The notes: generated by a model from the letters alone, not told the origin. DNA of 64,000 bases from Sulfitobacter sp. CW3 (GCF_019392245.1 NZ_JAHXRL010000001.1:682001-746000); one strand, 5' to 3'. Counted from the stretch's first letter, positions 37,108 through 50,543 are shown. Program-made: numbers and translations.

Positions 37108-37261
37108 CAGTCACGCGTTATTTGTGCAGGCTCGCGTTGATCCAGGTGCCGAGGGGACATTTCGGCGGTTTCAACCAAGGACAGGCAGTGTGGTTGAACG
37201 CATAAAGTTTGGGACAGATGCGTTGTCTAGATCAATGCGACACAAAATGCGCAGGCAGAAG

Positions 37262-37390
37262 TCAAACAAAAGAAGGGATATGCAAACCGGCAACAAGGAT
37301 CACAACCAAGGCGGCCATACCTACAGCGTCTTGCAAAATCGTATCTTGCGACCGTTTGGCGATGGCTTTGACTGTTCTAAACGTTGTCAT
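37262..37390 (-). CDS. Small membrane protein (42 residues)
   Basis: A 42-codon frame starts ATG at 37390 with GGAG seven bases upstream and stops TGA at 37262. The peptide is basic at the start (MTTFRTVKAIAKRSQDTILQ) and has one hydrophobic helix (AALVVILVAGLHI). I recall similar tiny proteins in other Rhodobacterales. It has its own upstream region and a terminator 155 bases downstream, so it is probably an independent gene. The function is unknown. Confidence 0.72.
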   Translation of the reverse strand: MTTFRTVKAIAKRSQDTILQDAVGMAALVVILVAGLHIPSFV

Positions 37391-37489
37391 CTGCGTTCTC
37401 CACTCTTTGTTGCTCCTTTGTTCTCATTTATTTAAGGTTCTGTAAAGAACTTTATGAGAACATTTGTGAACAAAATGCGTGAAAAATGC
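37391..37489 (-). promoter_or_regulatory. Region between recG and the 42-codon gene with nested inverted repeats
   Basis: TGTTCTCAT (37419-37427) pairs with ATGAGAACA (37454-37462), and inside it GTTCT pairs with AGAAC (37437-37450). Depending on use this is a recG terminator-like structure, an operator, or part of the small gene's promoter. Confidence 0.4.
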
Positions 37490-41757
<4,268 letters not shown>

Positions 41758-41781
41758 CTAGCAGATATCACGCCAAGCGGG

Positions 41782-42501
41782 TCAAAGGCCGACAGCCATC
41801 TTTTCTTGCCCCGACATCGCAGCCGGTTCCGGGTCGCGCAAAACATAGCCACGGCCCCACACGGTTTCGATATAGTTTTCACCGCCAGTTGCGACGCTCA
41901 GCTTTTTGCGAAGCTTGCAGATAAAGACGTCAATAATCTTTAACTCCGGCTCGTCCATGCCGCCATACAGATGGTTCAGGAACATCTCTTTGGTCAACGT
42001 CGTACCCTTGCGCAGGCTAAGCAGTTCGAACATCTGGTATTCTTTGCCCGTCAGGTGCACGGTTTTCTTGTCCACCGTCACGGTTTTCGCATCCAGGTTG
42101 ACCGAAATCTGCCCTGTGTTGATCACAGACTGCGAATGCCCCTTGGACCGTCGGATAATTGCGTGAATGCGCGCCACCAGTTCTTCGCGATGAAACGGCT
42201 TTGTCAGATAATCATCGGCACCGAACCCAAAACCTTTGATCTTGCTTTCGGTATCATCGGACCCCGACAGAATGAGAATAGGCGTTTCAATTCGGCTGAG
42301 CCGAAGCTGGCGCAACACTTCGTGGCCGTTCATGTCGGGCAGGTCCAGATCAAGCAGAATAAGATCGTAATCGTACAGCTTTGCCAGATCGATCCCTTCC
42401 TCCCCCAAATCTGTCGCATAGGTATTCAAATTGGCGTGTGTCAGCATCATTTCGATGCTTTTTGAGGTTGTTGGATCGTCTTCTACCAGCAATACGCGCA
42501 T
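41782..42501 (-). CDS. ctrA: Cell-cycle response regulator CtrA
   Basis: CtrA is the alphaproteobacterial master regulator of cell cycle, motility and, in Rhodobacterales, gene transfer agent expression. The 239-residue OmpR-type protein has phospho-acceptor Asp51 in [13 protein letters not shown] and the near-invariant DNA-binding segment [19 protein letters not shown] plus [11 protein letters not shown]. The C-terminal tail ends with hydrophobic residues (KMAVGL), unlike the classical Caulobacter Ala-Ala degradation tag. A perfect CtrA box lies 59 bases upstream of its ATG, indicating autoregulation. sciP, the CtrA-restraining factor, is immediately upstream. Confidence 0.96.
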   Translation of the reverse strand: MRVLLVEDDPTTSKSIEMMLTHANLNTYATDLGEEGIDLAKLYDYDLILLDLDLPDMNGHEVLRQLRLSRIETPILILSGSDDTESKIKGFGFGADDYLTKPFHREELVARIHAIIRRSKGHSQSVINTGQISVNLDAKTVTVDKKTVHLTGKEYQMFELLSLRKGTTLTKEMFLNHLYGGMDEPELKIIDVFICKLRKKLSVATGGENYIETVWGRGYVLRDPEPAAMSGQEKMAVGL

Positions 42502-42559
42502 TCGGTTTCTCCGCTACTTAATTCTTTGCTCTACCAAAACATACCGTGGACAAAAACAA

Positions 42560-42574
42560 TTAATCACACGTTAA
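42560..42574 (-). promoter_or_regulatory. CtrA box upstream of ctrA
   Basis: TTAATCACACGTTAA is an exact match to the CtrA consensus TTAA-N7-TTAA. It lies between ctrA and sciP in the presumed ctrA promoter. Confidence 0.85.
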
Positions 42575-42600
42575 TAGCATACTACCCGCAATCAAACAAC

Positions 42601-42879
42601 TTACAGTTGTCTGTATTTTTGCAATGCCGTCGTACGCAAGGCAGCCTCCCCATGCTCTGACACAGCACGAACCCACTCAAGGAACTCATCCTCGCTGATG
42701 CTGTACCTCTCAAATACATCAGATTGACTAATCAATCCATAGACGACCCCGCGCACCACCGCCGCTTTGCGCGATGCAACCCATCTTCGGGTCGTCCGAT
42801 CCGGTAAATCAGCGTGACTGAACGTTGTCCCATCCGGTAATGTGACCGCCCGCGGCCCATCGACTTTCTTTAAATACAT
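42601..42879 (-). CDS. sciP: SciP (DUF1153) regulator of CtrA
   Basis: The 92-residue protein has the SciP/DUF1153 layout: PRAVTLPDGTTFSHADLPD, then TRRWVASRKAAVVRGVVYGL and ISEDEFLEWVRAVSEHGE, a helix-turn-helix. In Caulobacter SciP binds CtrA or its targets and limits CtrA-dependent transcription. I start at the ATG at 42879 (MYLKKVDGPRAV); the ATG at 42894 adds five residues. It lies directly upstream of ctrA on the same strand, 99 bases away, a neat regulator pair. Confidence 0.88.
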   Translation of the reverse strand: MYLKKVDGPRAVTLPDGTTFSHADLPDRTTRRWVASRKAAVVRGVVYGLISQSDVFERYSISEDEFLEWVRAVSEHGEAALRTTALQKYRQL

Positions 42880-43013
42880 AACATTTACCACCATTCACCA
42901 ATCCCAGTAATAAAAGCGATTGTTAATCGGCAGCCTTAAGGACAAATGAAGTGCCCCCTTGAGAATACGGCGCATTTTCTTATATATCGCATCAAACCTC
43001 CCGGAGAATTGTC
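42880..43013. promoter_or_regulatory. Divergent region between sciP and mnmA
   Basis: This 134-base AT-rich gap contains TTAATCGGCAGCCTTAA, which has two TTAA half-sites but nine bases between them, not seven. mnmA is preceded by a CGGAG-type ribosome site. Confidence 0.35.
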
Positions 43014-44156
43014 ATGCCACTCGATCGCACCCCGCCGTTGAACTCATTGGGCTTTGCAAAAGCCCCGGCCGATACACGTGTCGTTGTTGCCATGTCAGGC
43101 GGCGTCGACAGCTCGGTCGTGGCCGCTATGCTGGCCGAGGAAGGCTATGATGTCGTAGGCGTTACCTTGCAGCTTTACGACCATGGTGCGGCCTTGTCGA
43201 AAAAGGGCGCGTGCTGTGCGGGCATCGACATTCACGACGCACGTCGCGTGGCCGAAGACATGGGTTTCCCGCATTATGTGCTCGATTACGAAAACGTGTT
43301 CAAAGACGCGGTCATCGACGAATTTGCCGACAGCTATCTGGGCGGTGCGACGCCGGTTCCCTGCATTCGCTGCAATGAACGGGTAAAGTTCAAAGACCTG
43401 CTTGAAACCGCCAAGGATCTGGACGCCGATTGCATGGCGACGGGCCACTATATCCAACGCAAGATGGGCGAAAACGGTGCCGAACTACACTGTGCTGCCG
43501 ATGCGAACCGCGATCAAAGCTATTTCCTGTTCTCCACCACACCAGAACAGCTCGATTACCTGCGTTTTCCCTTGGGACACTTGCCCTCCAAGAACGATAC
43601 GCGCGCGCTGGCAGAAAAATACGGGCTGAGCGTGGCGGATAAACCCGACAGCCAAGACATCTGTTTTGTTCCCAATGGCGACTATGCAGCAGTGATCCGT
43701 AAACTGCGCCCCGAGGCCGCAAACCCCGGTGATATCGTCGACACAGACGGCAACGTTTTGGCGCGCCACGACGGGGTCATCAACTATACCATCGGCCAAC
43801 GTCGCGGGCTCGGCATTGGTGGCCTCGCCGATCCGCTTTACGTGGTCCGTCTGGACGCCGACAAGGCCCAAGTCGTCGTCGGCCCGAAATCCATGCTGGC
43901 CACCCGCACGGTCCCCCTGCGCGAGATCAACTGGCTGGGCGACACGCCGCTGATGTCAAAATTCGAATGGCCGATCGCCGTCAAAGTACGCTCCACCCGC
44001 CCGCCGATCGACGCAATCCTGCGCCCGATCAGCGACACCACAGCCGAGGTTGAATTGCTGGTACCAGAGGAAGGCGTTTCCCCAGGCCAAGCCTGCGTGT
44101 TTTATGATCCCGAAAGCTCACGGATCTACGGCGGTGGATGGATCCACAAAGACTAA
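43014..44156 (+). CDS. mnmA: tRNA-specific 2-thiouridylase MnmA
   Basis: MnmA thiolates uridine 34 of tRNAs for Glu, Gln and Lys. The 380-residue protein has the PP-loop [17 protein letters not shown], the catalytic cysteines in [14 protein letters not shown] and [13 protein letters not shown], and a C-terminal region with [12 protein letters not shown]. It appears monocistronic, with repeat A and a terminator directly after it. Confidence 0.96.
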   Translation: MPLDRTPPLNSLGFAKAPADTRVVVAMSGGVDSSVVAAMLAEEGYDVVGVTLQLYDHGAALSKKGACCAGIDIHDARRVAEDMGFPHYVLDYENVFKDAVIDEFADSYLGGATPVPCIRCNERVKFKDLLETAKDLDADCMATGHYIQRKMGENGAELHCAADANRDQSYFLFSTTPEQLDYLRFPLGHLPSKNDTRALAEKYGLSVADKPDSQDICFVPNGDYAAVIRKLRPEAANPGDIVDTDGNVLARHDGVINYTIGQRRGLGIGGLADPLYVVRLDADKAQVVVGPKSMLATRTVPLREINWLGDTPLMSKFEWPIAVKVRSTRPPIDAILRPISDTTAEVELLVPEEGVSPGQACVFYDPESSRIYGGGWIHKD

Positions 44157-44157
44157 A

Positions 44158-44181
44158 CTATTTCCAAATGGACTAAAATCC
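44158..44181 (+). repeat. Dispersed intergenic repeat A, copy 2
   Basis: CTATTTCC, then AAATGGACTAAAATCC. It is the plus-strand counterpart of 21845-21869. It is followed directly by CCGGGGAGTTTGAGGGGC, the start of a terminator hairpin. Confidence 0.6.
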
Positions 44182-44191
44182 CGGGGAGTTT

Positions 44192-44208
44192 GAGGGGCAG
44201 CGCCCCTC
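44192..44208. terminator. Terminator hairpin between mnmA and lpxB
   Basis: GAGGGGC / GCCCCTC with a three-base loop. Its right arm overlaps the lpxB stop codon by two bases. Both convergent genes could use it; only a short T-stretch follows. Confidence 0.6.
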
Positions 44209-45379
44209 ATTCGTCCCGTGAAACCACCGCCATCCGGTCCAAAACAGCCCGCGCCGCGCGCAAACCGGGTGCCTCACCGCCCTGCCCCAACCGTGCCATG
44301 GTCAGCGCCATTGCGTCTTTCTGGGCATCCGGTGCTTCAAATACTGCCGCCAATCCGCCTGCGATCTGATCCGGCGTACAGTCAGGGCCCAGAAACTCGG
44401 GCACGACGCGGGTGTCAGACACCAAATTCACCAAGGTCACTGTATCGATCAGCGCCATCGCCTTGATCAAACGAAAGCTTAGCCAATGCATGCGGTAGGC
44501 AATGACCATCGGGGTCGCGGCTGCCGCCAATTCCAACGAAACCGTGCCAGATGCGGCCAGTGCCAGATCGGCCGCCCGAAATGCGGCCAGCTTGCGCGTC
44601 TGCGCGTCCTCACGGCTTAGCCCGCGCGGATCAAGGACTACCGGCGTGACCTCCCAATCCTGACAGGCCTCAAGCACCGCATCGGCAACGGGGCCTGCTG
44701 CGGGGATGACAACGCGCAGATCGGGCACGCCTTTGGCAAATTGCGCCACGGCATCGCCAAATACACCCGACAGCTTGGCCACCTCAGACCGCCGCGATCC
44801 GGGCAGAACCATCAACATCGGCGCGTCGCCAATCCCGAATTCCGAACGAAACGTTTGCGCTTGGTCCTGCGTCGCCACGGGTTCGGCCACAACCGGATGC
44901 CCGACAAAGTCGCAATCCATCCCTTCGGCCTGCATCAACGGCGGTTCGAACGGGAACAGTGCGAGCACATGATCAACATAGCGCGCCATCTTTTTGGCCC
45001 GACCGGGGCGCCATGCCCAGACTGTGGGAGCGACATAGTGAACCGTGCGAATATCAGATTTCGCCTTGACCCGCTTGGCCACGCGCAGGGAAAAATCGGG
45101 GCTGTCGATGGTGATCATCACATCCGGCCGCGCGGCGATCACGGCCTCGGCAGTCTCGTTGATCCGGGCCATCAGCGCGCGGTATTTCGGCAAAATCTCG
45201 GCGATGCCCATGACTGACAGTTCGGACATGTCGAACCGGCTTTCCAGCCCTTCGGCGGTCATGTCGCTGCCGCCGATCCCTTCAAACGTCACATCGTGGC
45301 GCAGGGATTTCAGCCCGGCCATCAAGGCACCACCCAAGCGATCCCCGGACGGTTCGCCCGCGATGATAAACACCTTCAT
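44207..45379 (-). CDS. lpxB: Lipid-A-disaccharide synthase
   Basis: LpxB condenses UDP-diacylglucosamine with lipid X to give the lipid A disaccharide. The 390-residue protein starts MKVFIIAGEPSGDRLGGALM, the LpxB signature, and contains VAPTVWAWRPGRAKKMARYVD and LPGSRRSEVAKL. The start at 45379 forms an ATGA overlap with the lpxI stop; the upstream ATG (45397) is less likely. It is the last gene of the envelope superoperon. Confidence 0.95.
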   Translation of the reverse strand: MKVFIIAGEPSGDRLGGALMAGLKSLRHDVTFEGIGGSDMTAEGLESRFDMSELSVMGIAEILPKYRALMARINETAEAVIAARPDVMITIDSPDFSLRVAKRVKAKSDIRTVHYVAPTVWAWRPGRAKKMARYVDHVLALFPFEPPLMQAEGMDCDFVGHPVVAEPVATQDQAQTFRSEFGIGDAPMLMVLPGSRRSEVAKLSGVFGDAVAQFAKGVPDLRVVIPAAGPVADAVLEACQDWEVTPVVLDPRGLSREDAQTRKLAAFRAADLALAASGTVSLELAAAATPMVIAYRMHWLSFRLIKAMALIDTVTLVNLVSDTRVVPEFLGPDCTPDQIAGGLAAVFEAPDAQKDAMALTMARLGQGGEAPGLRAARAVLDRMAVVSRDE

Positions 45380-46167
45380 TCCGGTGCCCGCGCCCAAAGA
45401 ACCAGCCCCAGCTCATCGGCAAGGGTCACACAGCGTTCAGGCTCTAGCACAATCACCCCGCCTGCGGCGATCACGACACCGGAAAGGCCCGCATTATGGG
45501 CGGCCTTGATCGTCGCGGGCCCAATCGTAGGCATGTCGATCAGACGGCTTTGGCCGGGTTTCGGCCCTTTGAACAGGATGGCGCGCGAGGTTTTCACCCG
45601 CTCTGGCAAGGTGGCCAACAGATGATCCGTGCCGCCGATTGCCTCGATCCCGAACACCTGAGCGCCGCCAACAACGCAGCACTGTCCGATGTCCAAAGGC
45701 GCAAGGGTCGCGACCACTTGGGCGGCACGCGCGGCGTCTTGCTCCATCGCGGCGTCAGGACCGTGCGCGCCCAGAACGCCGGGCTGCGCAAGCAGATCAG
45801 GTGCCAGATCATGGGCGGCAATAACCGTCATGCCGGCCTGTTCGAATATGTCGATCAACACCCGCAGGGCACCGTCGTCGCCTGCCGCCAACGCTTTTTG
45901 AAACAGCGGCACAAGCGGCATCGTATCGGCGTCCAGCTTTGACGGGTCAAAACGCGGGCGTGGCACGCTGCCACAGAAACAAACGCGGGTAATTCCCTTG
46001 TCTTTCAGCGCCTTGATCAAACTACCAAGGGTTTCCAGCCGAAAGGTCAACGCGGGCGTCAAACCCTCAACCGGCACATCCTCGTAGGCACAGACAAGCG
46101 GCAGGTCTGCCTGCGTCGCTGCCACCCTTTGGGGCAGTCCGCCGCCCCCCGCGATCAGCGCCAGCAT
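45376..46167 (-). CDS. lpxI: UDP-2,3-diacylglucosamine pyrophosphatase LpxI
   Basis: LpxI hydrolyses UDP-diacylglucosamine to lipid X, replacing LpxH in most alphaproteobacteria. The 263-residue protein (formerly DUF1009) begins LALIAGGGGLPQRVAATQ and contains RVCFCGSVPRPRFDP, GAHGPDAAMEQDAARAAQVV and DMPTIGPATIKAAHNAGLSG. It is coupled to lpxA by a one-base TGATG overlap and to lpxB by four bases. LpxA-LpxI-LpxB together make three consecutive or near-consecutive lipid A steps. Confidence 0.94.
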   Translation of the reverse strand: MLALIAGGGGLPQRVAATQADLPLVCAYEDVPVEGLTPALTFRLETLGSLIKALKDKGITRVCFCGSVPRPRFDPSKLDADTMPLVPLFQKALAAGDDGALRVLIDIFEQAGMTVIAAHDLAPDLLAQPGVLGAHGPDAAMEQDAARAAQVVATLAPLDIGQCCVVGGAQVFGIEAIGGTDHLLATLPERVKTSRAILFKGPKPGQSRLIDMPTIGPATIKAAHNAGLSGVVIAAGGVIVLEPERCVTLADELGLVLWARAPE

Positions 46168-46949
46168 CAGCCCGGCGTCAGAAAGTGACGGCCCGTGTCG
46201 GCCATGACAAATTCGACGATTTCGCGGACGTAATCGCTTTCTGTCTCATCGCCCAACCGCTGCGCGCGGTCGTGGAACGTGCCTTCGCCCTGCGCCAACA
46301 TCTGGAACGCGGCCCGCAATGCTGTGATGTCGCTGCGGGCAACGCCACGCCGCTTTAACCCGACAAGGTTCAGCCCATCCAAGGCACCGCGTGGTGCCTG
46401 CACCAGACCGTACGGGATCACGTCATTGGTCACCATGGTCACGGCACCGATGATGGCCCCGTGGCCGATGCGCACGAACTGATGGATACCCGCAAGCCCG
46501 CCGATGATAACGTCGTCATCAATGATACAGTGCCCTGCAACGGCGCTGCTGTTGGCCATGATCACACGGTCGCCCAGAATGGCATCATGCGCCACGTGGC
46601 AGCCCGCCATAAACAGGCCGTCATCACCGATCTTGGTCAGCCCACCACCGCCTTCGGTGCCGCAGTTCATGGTCACATGTTCGCGGATGCGGTTGCGCTT
46701 GCCAATCACCAGACGGCTGGCCTCGCCCTTGAATTTCAAATCCTGCGGGATTTCACCGATCACCGCGAACTGAAAGATAACCGTGCCCTCGCCGACCTCG
46801 GTTTGGCCGGTAACGATGGCGTGGGATTTCAGAACGGCATCCGCATGCAGCACGACCTGAGGGCCAACGACGCAAAACGGGCCGACCGTGGCCGACGGGT
46901 CAATCTGCGCGCCCTCTTCGATAACCGCACTTGGGTGAATATGGCCCAT
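46167..46949 (-). CDS. lpxA: UDP-GlcNAc O-acyltransferase LpxA
   Basis: LpxA starts lipid A synthesis by acylating UDP-GlcNAc. The 260-residue protein is a left-handed beta-helix of hexapeptide repeats, beginning HIHPSAVIEEGAQIDPSA, with the catalytic His region GCHVAHDAILGDRVIM and the C-terminal helical part. I start at 46949 (MGHIHPSA), where ATG shares a base with the fabZ stop, rather than at 47030, which lies inside fabZ. The lpxA-fabZ pair is conserved. Confidence 0.95.
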   Translation of the reverse strand: MGHIHPSAVIEEGAQIDPSATVGPFCVVGPQVVLHADAVLKSHAIVTGQTEVGEGTVIFQFAVIGEIPQDLKFKGEASRLVIGKRNRIREHVTMNCGTEGGGGLTKIGDDGLFMAGCHVAHDAILGDRVIMANSSAVAGHCIIDDDVIIGGLAGIHQFVRIGHGAIIGAVTMVTNDVIPYGLVQAPRGALDGLNLVGLKRRGVARSDITALRAAFQMLAQGEGTFHDRAQRLGDETESDYVREIVEFVMADTGRHFLTPG

Positions 46950-47407
46950 CAGGACATGTCCATCATGGCTGTGAATTCGACTTCGGCAGCCATCTCGCCT
47001 TCGACGCTGGCCACACCGCCAAAGCGCCATACCTTGCCGCCCGGCTTGCCGCGCAGGGTTTTCAGCTCCATCCGCAGAACGTCGCCGGGAATGACCTTGC
47101 GGCGGAATTTACATTTGTCGATGGCCATGAAGTAAACCTTCATTTCCTTATCCGCCATCTCAAGCGTCACACCGACCATCACAGCAGCGGTTTGTGCCAT
47201 CGCCTCGATGATTGTGACACCGGGCATGATCGGCATGCCGGGGAAATGCCCCTGAAAATGCGGTTCGTTCATGGTCACGTTTTTCAGGCCCACGGCGCTT
47301 TCTGTGCCTTGGATATCAACCACCTTATCGACCAGCAAAAACGGGTAACGATGGGGAATGATCCGCTGGATCATCTGGATGTCAGCGCTTGGCAGGGTGT
47401 CAGTCAT
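46949..47407 (-). CDS. fabZ: 3-hydroxyacyl-[acyl-carrier-protein] dehydratase FabZ
   Basis: FabZ dehydrates hydroxyacyl-ACP in fatty acid elongation and competes with LpxA for its substrate. The 152-residue hotdog protein has [14 protein letters not shown] and the catalytic histidine in [15 protein letters not shown], followed by [10 protein letters not shown]. It lies between the OmpH/Skp gene and lpxA, sharing one base with lpxA. Confidence 0.96.
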   Translation of the reverse strand: MTDTLPSADIQMIQRIIPHRYPFLLVDKVVDIQGTESAVGLKNVTMNEPHFQGHFPGMPIMPGVTIIEAMAQTAAVMVGVTLEMADKEMKVYFMAIDKCKFRRKVIPGDVLRMELKTLRGKPGGKVWRFGGVASVEGEMAAEVEFTAMMDMS

Positions 47408-47475
47408 TGCGGGTCCTGTCTTTTGAAAAACTATGTCTGGCTAGCAATATTGCAGCACTTGAGCAAGCGGGCGGT

Positions 47476-48036
47476 CTAGTCTTTGCCGCTGCCCACGGAT
47501 GCATTCAGGCGTGCGATCGCCTGATTTGTGATGTCGATGGCGTTGGCGCTTACGAAAACCGACCGCCGTTCAAGGATCACCGCCGCACCTGTGTCGCGCA
47601 TCAACTTTTCCAGAACCGGGCTTGCCGCGTCCAGAAACACCTCGCGCTCTTGATCCACAAGATCGTTCAGCGCGCGGCTTTTGGCGGCTTGGGTCAGACG
47701 TGTCTGCTGCACCTTTTCGTCAAAGGCATTGGCCAGCGCACGAAAGGCTTCGGCATTCATTGTCTTACGCAGCGCGGTCAGCCGCTCTTCTTCTGTCTCG
47801 AGATCTTTTTCAATCTTGCGGTTCTCGGCCGATAATTTCGCGCTTTCGGCGTCGATTTCAGACGCAACCCGCAGGCCAAAGGCGCTTTCGTTAAACACGC
47901 GATCGGAATCAATGGTAAGGATCGGACTTTGGATCAAGGTCCGGACCACAGGTGTGTCGACCTGTTGCGAAAATCCCGGCCCTGTCAAAAGTGACAAAGC
48001 CGGGACCAAGCATATTATAAGTCTTTTCAGACGCAT
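47476..48036 (-). CDS. OmpH/Skp-family periplasmic chaperone
   Basis: This 186-residue exported protein probably holds unfolded outer-membrane proteins for BamA. A signal peptide (MRLKRLIICLVPALSLLTG) is followed by a short strand (PILTIDSDRVFNESAFG) and a long charged coiled coil (about 70-140) rich in Glu/Lys/Arg, the Skp tentacle. It lies seven bases after bamA, as in many proteobacteria. lpxD, often found here, is absent. Confidence 0.87.
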   Translation of the reverse strand: MRLKRLIICLVPALSLLTGPGFSQQVDTPVVRTLIQSPILTIDSDRVFNESAFGLRVASEIDAESAKLSAENRKIEKDLETEEERLTALRKTMNAEAFRALANAFDEKVQQTRLTQAAKSRALNDLVDQEREVFLDAASPVLEKLMRDTGAAVILERRSVFVSANAIDITNQAIARLNASVGSGKD

Positions 48037-48043
48037 CTTGCGA

Positions 48044-50401
48044 TTAGAACTGCGTTCTTAGGGTAACTTCGAACGTTTGTTCCTGATCGTAGTCTTCCTT
48101 TTTCAGGGCCTTGGATACGTTGAACTGCAACGGCCCCACGGGTGTTTCCCAGAACAAGGACACGCCGATCACGTGACGGAAAGCACCGTCTGCCCCCACA
48201 ATCGAGCCACCTGTCGTGTCCACGTCGGACAGATCCCAAAGGTTGCCCACATCATAGAACAGACCGCCGTTGATGCCGTACTCTTCGGGCAGACCAATGG
48301 GGAATTCAGCCTCGAACCGGGCAACCACATACAGGTTACCGCCAAGCGCGTCGTCAAACGTGCCGCTTTGGTCACGTGGGCCGATACCGCCGGATTCAAA
48401 CCCGCGCATGATCGATGGCCCCAGCAAAAAGCGGTCAACAACACGGTTGGTGCCGCTGTTCCAGGCCAATGCGCCCCCTTCAAGGGTGGCCCGCAAGGTG
48501 ACTTCCTCGTTCAGGACCTGCTTTTCGCCAACAACCTTGGCTGTTGTTTTGACGAATTTTGCATCGCCGCCCAAACCGGCGAAATCCTGACCGAATTGCA
48601 GCAATATACCCGTTGTCGGGTCGATGCCGGACCGGCGCGTGTCATAGCTGTAGGTATAGCCAAGCGAAGACGCAGTTTGCGCGCCAACCGCGATATCATT
48701 GCCAATCACCGGCCCATGCTCTGTCGGGTCGCGGGCAATCATCTCAAAATCTTCAAAGGTATAGCGCAGTTGCAGGCGGCCATTTTCGCTGACCGGGAAT
48801 GTCAGGCTGGGGCTGAAATTCAAACGCTCGGAGTCAAAAGTTGCGTAGGACGAATTAGTCTCAGCGTAATCAAGGTTCAAGCCAAAGGCCACGTCGCGGC
48901 CCAGCAGGCTGGGTTCGATGAAACCGATGCCATAGCGCTTTGCATCTTCGGCGGTGCTGACGGTCAGGTTCAGTTTCTGACCACGGCCCAAGAAGTTATC
49001 CTCGGCAAAGCTGATCGCGACACCAACCCCGTCGGTCGATGAGAACGAGCCACCAAAGTTCAAGGAACCGGTTGGTTTTTCTTCGACGTTAACGTCAATC
49101 ACCACCTGCTCGGGGCTTGATCCCTCGCGGGCGTTGACGTCTGCGGTTTCGAAATAATCAAGCGCGCGGATACGTTCGGCGCTGGCGCGGATTTCACGCG
49201 GGTTGAACGGGTCGCCCTCTACGCTGTCAAACTGGCGGCGGACAACACGGTCCATCGTTGTTGTGTTGCCTTCGATGTCGATGCGTTCAACAAAAACACG
49301 CGGGCCACGGGTAATGCGGTATTCCACATCCAGGGTCAGATCGCGATCATTGCGTTTGATGACGGGTTCGATCCGCATGAAATCGATGCCGTCGCGGATC
49401 GCCTGGCGTTCCATTCGTGCGATATCGGTTTCAACCACCGTGGGTGAATACACACCACCGGATTTGACTTTGACAATGTTGCGGTAGACGGCAGGATCAA
49501 CACCGTTGATTGTCGACGTTACCGAGATATCGCCAAATTTGAATTGCTGGCCTTCTTGGATGTTGAACTGAACGAAATACCCGTCCCGTTCTTCGGTCAG
49601 CTGCGCGTTAACTGCGGAAATGCGCATGTCGACATAGCCGCGCGAGTTATAGAAGTCGCGCAACATTTGCCGGTCGATATCCGTGCGCTGCGCTACGAAT
49701 GTGTCGCGCTTGATCAAGAACCGGAACAGGCCTGCCTGTTTTGTCCCCAGCACGCGGCGCAAGCGGCGGTCGGAATAGATACGGTTGCCGACAAAGCTCA
49801 GACGTTCGATTTCGACGTTGTCGCCTTCGAAGATTTCAAACACCAGATCAACACGGTTCTGGCTGCGGCGGATGACCTTGGGCTGTACCCGCGCTGAAAT
49901 GCGGCCATCATTGCTATAGGCTTCGGCAATCGAATTGGCGTCTTTTTCGGCCTGCGTAGGGTTAAAGACGCGGCGTGCGTCCGACCCGATCATGGCGGCC
50001 AGCGCTTCGTCTTTGATCCGGGCGTTCCCCTCAAAGCTGATGCGGTTGATCGTGGGGTATTCAACAACGGTGATCACCAAGGTGCCGCCGCGCGGTTCAA
50101 TCGTAACCGATTCAAACAGACCGCTGGCCTGCAGGTTTTGGTAGGCGTCGTTCAACTGACCACCCGATACAGCGCGACCCCGGGCGATTCCGGCACGGCT
50201 TAGAACGGCGCTGTCACCGATCCGGTTGTTGCCTTCGATCTGAATTGTACTGAACTGGTATTCTTGGGCCTGCGACTGCGATCCAGGAACGAGCCAAGCC
50301 ACTGACAGCATTACACAAAATGAAGCGCTGCGAAGCGATCTTGAAAATGGCTTTACCGCCGACTTTTGGGCAGAATTGCCCAACCCGTTTTCATGCGCCA
50401 T
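48044..50401 (-). CDS. bamA: Outer membrane protein assembly factor BamA
   Basis: BamA folds and inserts outer-membrane beta-barrels. The 785-residue protein has a long N-terminal signal region ending near SQSQAQEYQ, five POTRA domains (about 50-430; first strand FSTIQIEGNNRIGDSAV) and a 16-strand barrel. The lid loop motif region near RGFESGGIGPRD (VRGF-like) and the C-terminal phenylalanine (VTLRTQF) are present. It belongs to the rseP-bamA-skp-fabZ-lpx operon. A shorter signal peptide starting at a later Met cannot be excluded. Confidence 0.96.
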   Translation of the reverse strand: MAHENGLGNSAQKSAVKPFSRSLRSASFCVMLSVAWLVPGSQSQAQEYQFSTIQIEGNNRIGDSAVLSRAGIARGRAVSGGQLNDAYQNLQASGLFESVTIEPRGGTLVITVVEYPTINRISFEGNARIKDEALAAMIGSDARRVFNPTQAEKDANSIAEAYSNDGRISARVQPKVIRRSQNRVDLVFEIFEGDNVEIERLSFVGNRIYSDRRLRRVLGTKQAGLFRFLIKRDTFVAQRTDIDRQMLRDFYNSRGYVDMRISAVNAQLTEERDGYFVQFNIQEGQQFKFGDISVTSTINGVDPAVYRNIVKVKSGGVYSPTVVETDIARMERQAIRDGIDFMRIEPVIKRNDRDLTLDVEYRITRGPRVFVERIDIEGNTTTMDRVVRRQFDSVEGDPFNPREIRASAERIRALDYFETADVNAREGSSPEQVVIDVNVEEKPTGSLNFGGSFSSTDGVGVAISFAEDNFLGRGQKLNLTVSTAEDAKRYGIGFIEPSLLGRDVAFGLNLDYAETNSSYATFDSERLNFSPSLTFPVSENGRLQLRYTFEDFEMIARDPTEHGPVIGNDIAVGAQTASSLGYTYSYDTRRSGIDPTTGILLQFGQDFAGLGGDAKFVKTTAKVVGEKQVLNEEVTLRATLEGGALAWNSGTNRVVDRFLLGPSIMRGFESGGIGPRDQSGTFDDALGGNLYVVARFEAEFPIGLPEEYGINGGLFYDVGNLWDLSDVDTTGGSIVGADGAFRHVIGVSLFWETPVGPLQFNVSKALKKEDYDQEQTFEVTLRTQF

Positions 50402-50469
50402 CTTCTACACCTGTATTTAATTCTATTTTGAATCTGATTAGACAAATTAACACCGGTTGTCAAAAACAA

Positions 50470-50510
50470 GAAGCCGATGAACCCCTTTAAATCAGGGCTT
50501 CAATCGGCTT
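50470..50510 (-). terminator. Hairpin after the 41-codon gene
   Basis: AAGCCGAT / ATCGGCTT outer arms enclose a second stem (GAACCCC / GGGCTTC type). On the minus strand it is followed by TCTTGTTTTTG. It may attenuate transcription into bamA. Confidence 0.6.
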
Positions 50511-50543
50511 GCTTTGAGATCAGATTGTATGAGGCGATGCAGC

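Noticed and set aside
37124..37435. Plus-strand open frame of 103 codons downstream of the scaffold gene
   Set aside because: It is antisense to the better-supported 42-codon gene, lacks a ribosome site and has no membrane or domain pattern.
37458..37475. LexA/SOS box near recG
   Set aside because: GAAC-N6-GAAC is present, but the alphaproteobacterial consensus requires seven bases between the half-sites.
42928..42950. CtrA box upstream of sciP
   Set aside because: The two TTAA half-sites are separated by nine bases instead of seven.
48077..49042. 321-codon antisense frame in bamA
   Set aside because: Shadow of the barrel-coding part of bamA; unlike any protein I recognise.
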